Assembly: GCA_946614685.1 (NCBI GenBank)
Contig: CAMOHF010000072.1
Span: 1-6,091, forward strand
From: an uncultured Clostridia bacterium
Lineage (GTDB): Bacteria; Bacillota; Clostridia; Lachnospirales; Lachnospiraceae
DNA length: 6,091 nucleotides
Direction of reading: 5' to 3'
Shown piece by piece: positions 1-4,303 of this stretch (the first letter of the stretch is position 1; every line of letters begins with the position of its first letter). The notes below the pieces were generated by a model. That model was not told where the DNA came from. It saw only the letters and a program-made list of their open reading frames with translations, and did not search any database. The translations under genes were made by a program, and so were the position numbers.

Positions 1-1052
1 CCCGAACCGCATCCCGACAGTCTCTTATAAACACAGGGTCCGCCGTTTAAATCTATCTTGAAATGGAAGAATGTGATCGGCTTGCCTGATTTCTCGCGCT
101 CGATCAGATCCTTTGCAAGCTTGTCGTACTCCTCGCAGATTGCCGCGATATCTTCTTCCTTGATGGAATAAGATGCTGAGGGCGGTGCCACTACCGGCTC
201 GATGGAAATCTCCTTGAAGCCTAAATCCGCCATTGCGAGAAAGTCCTGATAGAAGTCCAGGTTCTCATGCGTAAATGTACCGCGCACGTAGTAGCTCTTG
301 TCACCGCGCTGTTCAACGAAACGTTTGAACTTCGGAACGATGACGTCGAAGCTTCCCTGTCCGTTGCGGGCGGGACGCATCCGGTCGTTGACGCATTTGC
401 GCCCGTCCAGAGAAAGAACCACATTGGAAATCTCACGATTGCAGAACTCCGTCACCTCGTCCGTAAGCAGCATGCCGTTGGTAGTAAGGGTGAACCGGAA
501 ATTCTTGCCTGCTTCCTTTTCTCTGCTTCTTCCGTATGCAACCAGCTGCTTCACCACCTCAAAATTCATAAGGGGCTCGCCGCCGAAGAAATCCACCTCC
601 AAGTTCACGCGGTTGCCGGAATTCTCGATCAGAAAATCGAGTGCTTTCTTTCCGACTTCGTAGCTCATCAGCTCACGCTTTTGCCCGTGATAGGTTCCTT
701 CTTCCGCAAAGCAATACCTGCAGGCCAGGTTGCAATCATGTGCCATATGTAAACAGAGCGCTTTCACGACTGTTTTTCTCTTTTTAAAATCGATGATGAT
801 GTCACGATACGCATCCTCGGTGAAGAGCTGACCGGCGTCCTTGATGGAAGTGATCTCATCATACGTCTCGTCAATCTCTTCGGAGGAGTAGGCGTCACCG
901 AACATCTTCAACATAGCATCGCGGATCTCGTCGCGATCATGCTCCTCATAGATCCCGATCATCTCGTACACCAGGTCATCCACCACATGTACGGAGCCGC
1001 TTGCCACGTCCAGTACGATGTTGTACCCGTTGTTCTTGTAGCGGTGTACCAT
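1..1052 (-). CDS. scfB: SCIFF peptide radical SAM maturase ScfB (3' end cut by window)
   Basis: Radical SAM/SPASM enzyme that uses SAM and iron-sulfur clusters to form a Cys-to-Thr thioether bridge in the neighbouring ScfA peptide; cytosolic. I translated 350 complete codons. Residues 1-90 resemble a PqqD-like RRE that binds the RiPP leader (start MVHRYKNNGYNIVLDV). The SAM-cluster motif CNLACRYC covers residues 107-114 (Cys107, Cys111, Cys114). A GGEP motif lies at 157-160 and SLDG at 214-217. Cys340 and Cys348 begin the SPASM/twitch part that holds the auxiliary clusters. Family members are about 450 residues, so roughly 100 C-terminal residues, including most auxiliary-cluster cysteines, lie beyond position 1. 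The ATG at 1052-1050 is chosen because AAGGAG stands 9 bases upstream and an in-frame TGA lies seven codons before it. The gene follows scfA by about 90 bases, with a hairpin between. The assignment is firm because of the adjacent precursor. Confidence 0.95.
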   Translation of the reverse strand, partial: MVHRYKNNGYNIVLDVASGSVHVVDDLVYEMIGIYEEHDRDEIRDAMLKMFGDAYSSEEIDETYDEITSIKDAGQLFTEDAYRDIIIDFKKRKTVVKALCLHMAHDCNLACRYCFAEEGTYHGQKRELMSYEVGKKALDFLIENSGNRVNLEVDFFGGEPLMNFEVVKQLVAYGRSREKEAGKNFRFTLTTNGMLLTDEVTEFCNREISNVVLSLDGRKCVNDRMRPARNGQGSFDVIVPKFKRFVEQRGDKSYYVRGTFTHENLDFYQDFLAMADLGFKEISIEPVVAPPSASYSIKEEDIAAICEEYDKLAKDLIEREKSGKPITFFHFKIDLNGGPCVYKRLSGCGS

Positions 1053-1061
1053 CCGTTGACA

Positions 1062-1067
1062 CTCCTT
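1062..1067 (-). promoter_or_regulatory. Ribosome binding site of scfB
   Basis: AAGGAG on the minus strand, 9 bases before the ATG at 1052. It fixes the start of scfB, for which no other in-frame ATG exists between the upstream TGA and this codon. It lies just downstream of the scfA-scfB hairpin, so it remains single-stranded when the hairpin folds. Confidence 0.75.
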
Positions 1068-1084
1068 CAATCAAACACTGAAAC

Positions 1085-1117
1085 GACAGAGGACTGCCCG
1101 AAGGCAGTTCCCCTGTC
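1085..1117 (-). terminator. UUCG-capped hairpin between scfA and scfB (partial terminator or mRNA-stabilising element)
   Basis: Read on the minus strand, GACAGGGGAACUGCC pairs with GGCAGUCCUCUGUC around a UUCG tetraloop closed by C-G. This gives about 14 base pairs, with one bulged A and one G-U pair. The 3' flank is GUUUCAGUGUUUGAUU, which contains U residues but no continuous U-tract, so termination is probably incomplete. It begins about 25 bases after the scfA stop codon. The likely effect is to make the short scfA message more abundant or more stable than the scfA-scfB message, as expected when a precursor peptide must outnumber its enzyme. The structure is seen directly; its effect is inferred. 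Confidence 0.7.
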
Positions 1118-1142
1118 ATCATGTTCGTAAAATATATACTTT

Positions 1143-1292
1143 TTACTGCTCTTCCTTGTGCTCGCAGCTCTGGTTACCTACGGTACAAGAGGTCTTGCAT
1201 GCTGACTGGCAGGATGTCTGGCACTCGCCGCAACCGCCGTTTACAACTGTCTTGTCCATGGTGCTGGCTGTTAAAGTCTTGATTCTTTTCAT
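1143..1292 (-). CDS. scfA: Six-cysteine peptide SCIFF (ScfA), RiPP precursor
   Basis: A 49-residue ribosomal peptide precursor, the substrate of ScfB encoded just downstream. It starts MKRIKTLTAS, which is the leader, and its core has the near-invariant family motif GGCGECQTSCQSACKTSC followed by TVGNQSC. The six cysteines are residues 21, 24, 28, 32, 36 and 43. For the Clostridium thermocellum homologue CteA, the maturase CteB is reported to link Cys32 to Thr37. Here residue 32 is Cys and residue 37 is Thr, so the same bridge is expected. The tail EHKEEQ extends beyond the last cysteine. The start is supported by AGGAGG (1299-1304) six bases upstream and by a promoter immediately before it. 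SCIFF peptides are widely conserved in Clostridia, which suggests a housekeeping role rather than a strain-specific antibiotic, but the function remains unclear. Confidence 0.97.
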   Translation of the reverse strand: MKRIKTLTASTMDKTVVNGGCGECQTSCQSACKTSCTVGNQSCEHKEEQ

Positions 1293-1324
1293 GACGTTCC
1301 TCCTAAATTCGCACTAGTATTGAG

Positions 1325-1353
1325 ATTATAGCACACTATGTTTTAATTTGAAA
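1325..1353 (-). promoter_or_regulatory. Probable vegetative promoter of scfA with extended -10
   Basis: On the minus strand a perfect TATAAT (1330-1325) is preceded by TG one base upstream, forming an extended -10 element. At 17 bases spacing lies TTTCAA (1353-1348), a poor -35 box matching TTGACA at three of six bases, which an extended -10 can compensate for. The predicted transcript begins near 1318-1320, about 26 bases before the scfA ATG, with the AGGAGG ribosome binding site inside this short leader. The -35 box lies within the last codons of the antiporter gene. This would give scfA expression independent of the upstream operon. Confidence 0.7.
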
Positions 1354-2539
1354 GACTTTTTTTCGGGGCTTCTTCGATCTCTCCCGCCCGTTTTAAAACG
1401 GTTTTGGTGACCACGGGGCCGACCAATTCATAGATCACGACGCCGCAGAGAACGATGGTCCTGATCTTCGGTCCGAAATCGGGGAACGAAGCCGCCGCTA
1501 CGGTCGCAAGACCGATGGATACACCCTCCTGCGGTATCAGGGTAAGTCCCAGGTATTTCCGCACGGGGACGGGCGCCTTGGAAATCCTTGCGCCAAACGC
1601 CGCTCCGATCTGCTTTCCGACCACGCGCCCGATCACATAGACCGCACCCGCAAGTCCGACGGAACGGATGACCGTCACATCCAGGCTTGCACCGGAAAGG
1701 ATGAAAAACATCATATAGATCGGAGGAGTCATACGATCCAAAGGCTCGTAGATCTTCTCACGGAATTTGCTGTTATTGACAAAGACGGTGGAAAGCGCCA
1801 TGCACGCAAGCAGCGAAGAAAATCCCACAATATCGGAGATACCCACAGTTAGCGCGATCATCATGATCGTAATGGCCAGTCTGTTTCCTCGTCCCGTGTA
1901 ATACTTCACCATGATCGTCATGACAACGCCGAGAAGCGCGCCAAAGAAAAGCGCACCAAAGATCTCAATCGCCGGATCAAGCAACAGCTTTCCGATGGGG
2001 GCATCACCGCCGGTGCTTATGGCATTCGCGACAGCCATCGAGATACCGAACGCCATGAGCGCTACCGCATCATCGAGCGCCACGACAGGAAGCAAAGTAT
2101 TGGTGACGGGTCCCTTGCTCTTATACTGCTTGACGATCATCAGTGTAGATGCCGCGGCCGTTGCCGATGCAATCGCTCCCATGGCAAGCGAAAACTGCAC
2201 ATCGAAGCCCAGAACAAGAAGCACGGTATCCACAACCAAAACCGCGCCGAGTCCTTCCGTTACTCCGATCACCATCGGTGCTTTTCCCACACGTTTTAAA
2301 AAGTTGATCCGAAACTGTGCGCCGATGGAAAAAGCGATACAGCCCAGCGCAAATTCGGTCACCACGCCCATATGGTCGATCACGTCCTGCGTGATCACTC
2401 CGAGGCAATGCGGTCCGATCAAAAGTCCGATCACCAGATATCCTGTGACATTTGGAAGTTTTACCTGCTTTACGATCTTGCCCGCGATCAAAGCGGCGAG
2501 CAGGATGATCGCCACAAAGGTAAGCGTATTCAGTTCCAT
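1343..2539 (-). CDS. CPA2-family cation/proton antiporter without regulatory domain
   Basis: A 398-residue polytopic membrane protein of the Na+/H+ exchanger superfamily (PF00999), predicted to exchange Na+ or K+ for protons across the cytoplasmic membrane. Hydrophobic segments run from residue 6 to about 380. Family landmarks are the glycine-rich GYLVIGLLIGP (33-43), the helix with ASATAAAST (124-132), and the ion-binding pair Asp156-Asp157 in VALDDAVALMAFG. An Asp-Asp pair, as in NhaA and NapA, usually means electrogenic exchange. Later landmarks are GRVVGKQ with Lys309 and IPQEGVSIGLA (335-345). The protein ends after a short charged tail (EIEEAPKKSLSN). It lacks the C-terminal RCK/TrkA-N or UspA-like domain of Kef-type members. 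The ATG follows the PII-like gene's TAG by two bases. AAGGA stands 14 bases upstream, unusually far, so translation probably depends on coupling. The transported ion cannot be told from sequence. Confidence 0.9.
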   Translation of the reverse strand: MELNTLTFVAIILLAALIAGKIVKQVKLPNVTGYLVIGLLIGPHCLGVITQDVIDHMGVVTEFALGCIAFSIGAQFRINFLKRVGKAPMVIGVTEGLGAVLVVDTVLLVLGFDVQFSLAMGAIASATAAASTLMIVKQYKSKGPVTNTLLPVVALDDAVALMAFGISMAVANAISTGGDAPIGKLLLDPAIEIFGALFFGALLGVVMTIMVKYYTGRGNRLAITIMMIALTVGISDIVGFSSLLACMALSTVFVNNSKFREKIYEPLDRMTPPIYMMFFILSGASLDVTVIRSVGLAGAVYVIGRVVGKQIGAAFGARISKAPVPVRKYLGLTLIPQEGVSIGLATVAAASFPDFGPKIRTIVLCGVVIYELVGPVVTKTVLKRAGEIEEAPKKSLSN

Positions 2540-2541
2540 AT

Positions 2542-2880
2542 CTATGCACCAAGTCCTTCCACAAAACTTACGGGAAGTGCGAACATGATTCCGGTATTCG
2601 GCTCATCAAGGCTTGCCGCCTTATGGATCGTCTTCTTGGCCTTCTCGAGTTCCTCATCATTCACCACGAAGAGCATCGTCTTCGCAATATCTTCATCATC
2701 GTCATCCGCCAGGATGGAGCGGATCATGCCGAAGATCGGAAGGTCATCCATATCCTCGATCACACTCGCCATACCATGTCCGTCCAGAATCGTACCGCCG
2801 CGGATTCCTTCCTCCGCCAGTTCATGGCAAAGCTCCCTGACAAGATCGTTCTTCTTCAAAATCACTACCAGTAAGTTCAT
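2542..2880 (-). CDS. PII-like (GlnB-superfamily) small protein, putative antiporter regulator
   Basis: A 112-residue soluble protein with the size and layout of a PII signalling trimer subunit. The N-terminus MNLLVVILKKNDLVRELCHELAEEGIRG matches PII strand 1 and helix 1. Residues 37-65 take the place of the T-loop and end in an acidic run, DDDDED (59-64). MLFVVNDEELEKAKKTI (69-85) matches strand 3 and helix 2. TGIMFALPV (96-104) matches the PII signature strand often written GKIFVLPV. The classical B-loop glycine/lysine motif and the C-terminal arginines that hold ATP phosphates are not evident, so ligand binding may differ. No GlnB-type uridylylation tyrosine is obvious. AGGAGG (2887-2892) stands six bases before the ATG, inside the end of the HAD gene. 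The gene ends two bases before the antiporter start, so regulation of that transporter is the best guess, by analogy with SbtB-SbtA and GlnK-AmtB. The function is inferred. Confidence 0.7.
   Translation of the reverse strand: MNLLVVILKKNDLVRELCHELAEEGIRGGTILDGHGMASVIEDMDDLPIFGMIRSILADDDDEDIAKTMLFVVNDEELEKAKKTIHKAASLDEPNTGIMFALPVSFVEGLGA
2554..2558 (-). promoter_or_regulatory. Distant weak ribosome binding site of the antiporter gene
   Basis: AAGGA on the minus strand, 14 bases before the ATG at 2539 and inside the end of the PII-like coding region. The spacing is too long for efficient independent initiation. With only two bases between the TAG stop and the ATG, reinitiation by ribosomes finishing the PII-like gene is the likely mode. 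That would tie antiporter synthesis to that of its small partner. Confidence 0.4.
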
Positions 2881-2881
2881 C

Positions 2882-3544
2882 TTACGCCTCCTTAAACAGT
2901 TCCAGCATTTCGTCCATGCGATCGTACACCTTGTCGGTGTAGGGTTCGGTGTGGTGGTCGGGTCGGATCAGGTCGATCACCATCACGGTATACATGCCCG
3001 CGTCATGCACGGAACGGACACCGTTGCGCGAATCCTCCACGCCGACAGCGTCGCACGGTGCAACGCCGAGTCGCTCGCACGCTTTCAAATAGATATCCGG
3101 GCAAGGCTTCCCCCGTCCCGGATCGATCATATCACCATAAACAAGTTCATCGAAGTATTCGTAGATACCGTTTTGCTTAAGATTCTTCTCGGCACGCTCC
3201 TTCACAGTGGAAGTGGCAAGTCCGATCTTGATCCCGTGCTCCGACAGATAGGCCAGTGTCTCACGGACGCCCGCCTTAAGCTCCACGCCGTGCTCCCTGA
3301 TGTGCGCATCGAGCTTCTTCATCATATCCTCGCGATAGACGAAGTAATCGATGCCGCGTCCCACAACTTCCTCGAATACTTTTTTGTTGGTATATTTGTT
3401 GCCACCGGCAATGCGGTTGCATGCGATGTCCATCACATCCTCCGGGATCCCGTACTCCCTGCCCGTCTCCTTCTGGAAGCGGCGGTACAGTTTCTCCGTA
3501 TCCGTGATGACACCATCCATGTCAAATACAACTGCGGAAAACAT
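2882..3544 (-). CDS. HAD-superfamily phosphatase, beta-phosphoglucomutase-like
   Basis: A 220-residue cytosolic hydrolase of HAD subfamily I, probably acting on a small phosphorylated metabolite. Motif I is FDMDGVITDTE, with nucleophile Asp8 and general acid/base Asp10. Motif II is LATST with Thr111/Ser112. The motif III lysine is Lys146 in GKPCPDIYL, and motif IV is GVEDSRNGV with Glu170-Asp171. A helical cap occupies about residues 15-88, as in beta-phosphoglucomutase and GS-type sugar-phosphate phosphatases. Length and motifs are complete, so the enzyme should be active. The substrate cannot be named: these enzymes are promiscuous and closely similar members act on different sugar phosphates. 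Its ATG abuts the PP2C stop codon (TAAATG), and GGAGG (3550-3554) stands five bases upstream. The stop codon is one base before the PII-like start. Its presence in the operon may be metabolic rather than regulatory. Confidence 0.9.
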   Translation of the reverse strand: MFSAVVFDMDGVITDTEKLYRRFQKETGREYGIPEDVMDIACNRIAGGNKYTNKKVFEEVVGRGIDYFVYREDMMKKLDAHIREHGVELKAGVRETLAYLSEHGIKIGLATSTVKERAEKNLKQNGIYEYFDELVYGDMIDPGRGKPCPDIYLKACERLGVAPCDAVGVEDSRNGVRSVHDAGMYTVMVIDLIRPDHHTEPYTDKVYDRMDEMLELFKEA

Positions 3545-4282
3545 TTAATCCTCCGAATTTCTGATACAGATTGCCGAGTAATTGTCCATCTCCCTGTCCG
3601 CGCCGCGTTCCTCAACGATCCCGCGCATCGCAGTCAGCCAGGCTTTGGCACTCTTCGTCTCCCGGAGTGTCTGCATCATCTCTTTTTCCGAAACAAGTTC
3701 CCAGAAACCGTCCGTAGCAAGCAGAAAAGGTTCCGGCTCGCCGTCAAGTTCCAGTATGGGGCTTAAGTCGTAATTCTTCTTCGGCTTCCAGACAGAGCCG
3801 AGCGTACTGTACAATTTGAATCGCTCCGGATGATTCCTGATCTGTCTTTCCTCAATCTCTCCGGTGTCCGCCATCTTCTGCACGTGGCTGTGATCCTTCG
3901 TCCGCTCAAAGCGCGTACCGTTCATAAAAAAGCGATACAGTCTGCCGTCGCCAATATTACCCCAGCGTGCAAATTCCGGTGTCAGAAGAAGCACCGTCAT
4001 TGTCGTGCGAAGCGCCTCCGCGCCGCGCTGCGCCTGCAGACGCTTGATCTCTTCCTGCGCACCGCAAAAGATATCATCCAAAAGGGCGGGGTATGAACCC
4101 CGCGCCTTAAATAAATCTGCTGCATAAGCCGTCGCCGTCTCCGCCGCCACATCTCCGCCCGCGTGACCGCCTAAGCCGTCACACAGGATGTAGAGGCTTG
4201 CGCCGTCTGCTTCTGCCACGCGCACGCGATCTTCATTGATCGTCCGATTTCCGATTTGTGAAAGCATGGCATATTCCGGCAT
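3545..4282 (-). CDS. PP2C-type (PPM) serine/threonine protein phosphatase
   Basis: A 245-residue cytosolic metal-dependent phosphatase that removes phosphate from Ser/Thr, probably opposing an Hanks-type kinase encoded elsewhere. Motifs in order: GNRTINEDR with metal ligand Asp18; CDGLGGHAGG with Asp35 and Gly36; TTMTVLLL (93-100); GDGRLYR (111-117), where most relatives have GDSR; LATDGFWE with Asp191; and MDNYSAI with Asp233. All metal-binding aspartates are present, and the length is typical of the stand-alone bacterial PrpC/Stp class. There is no membrane segment or extra sensor domain. AGGAGG (4290-4295) stands seven bases before the ATG at 4282. An in-frame ATG at residue 6 has no comparable site. 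The gene follows the Ig-repeat protein by 21 bases and is directly joined to the HAD gene downstream. The upstream surface protein suggests membrane-linked phospho-signalling, which is inference. Confidence 0.92.
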   Translation of the reverse strand: MPEYAMLSQIGNRTINEDRVRVAEADGASLYILCDGLGGHAGGDVAAETATAYAADLFKARGSYPALLDDIFCGAQEEIKRLQAQRGAEALRTTMTVLLLTPEFARWGNIGDGRLYRFFMNGTRFERTKDHSHVQKMADTGEIEERQIRNHPERFKLYSTLGSVWKPKKNYDLSPILELDGEPEPFLLATDGFWELVSEKEMMQTLRETKSAKAWLTAMRGIVEERGADREMDNYSAICIRNSED

Positions 4283-4303
4283 ATGTATTCCTCCTGCTGC
4301 CTG

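Noticed and set aside
267..752. 161-codon plus-strand frame
   Set aside because: It is antisense to the scfB coding region, which carries the radical SAM motif in the opposite strand, and has no domain of its own.
1293..1342. Rho-independent terminator after the antiporter
   Set aside because: No stable GC stem followed by a U-tract is present on the minus strand in this gap; only short weak palindromes such as ACTAGT occur.
1911..2588. 225-codon plus-strand frame rich in Ser, Ala, Thr and Pro
   Set aside because: This is the composition expected from the complement of a membrane-protein gene. It is fully antisense to the antiporter.
2372..3766. 464-codon open frame on the plus strand
   Set aside because: It lies opposite four tightly packed minus-strand genes whose protein motifs are unmistakable. 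Its translation shows no recognisable domain and no suitable ribosome binding site, so it is an antisense shadow despite its length.
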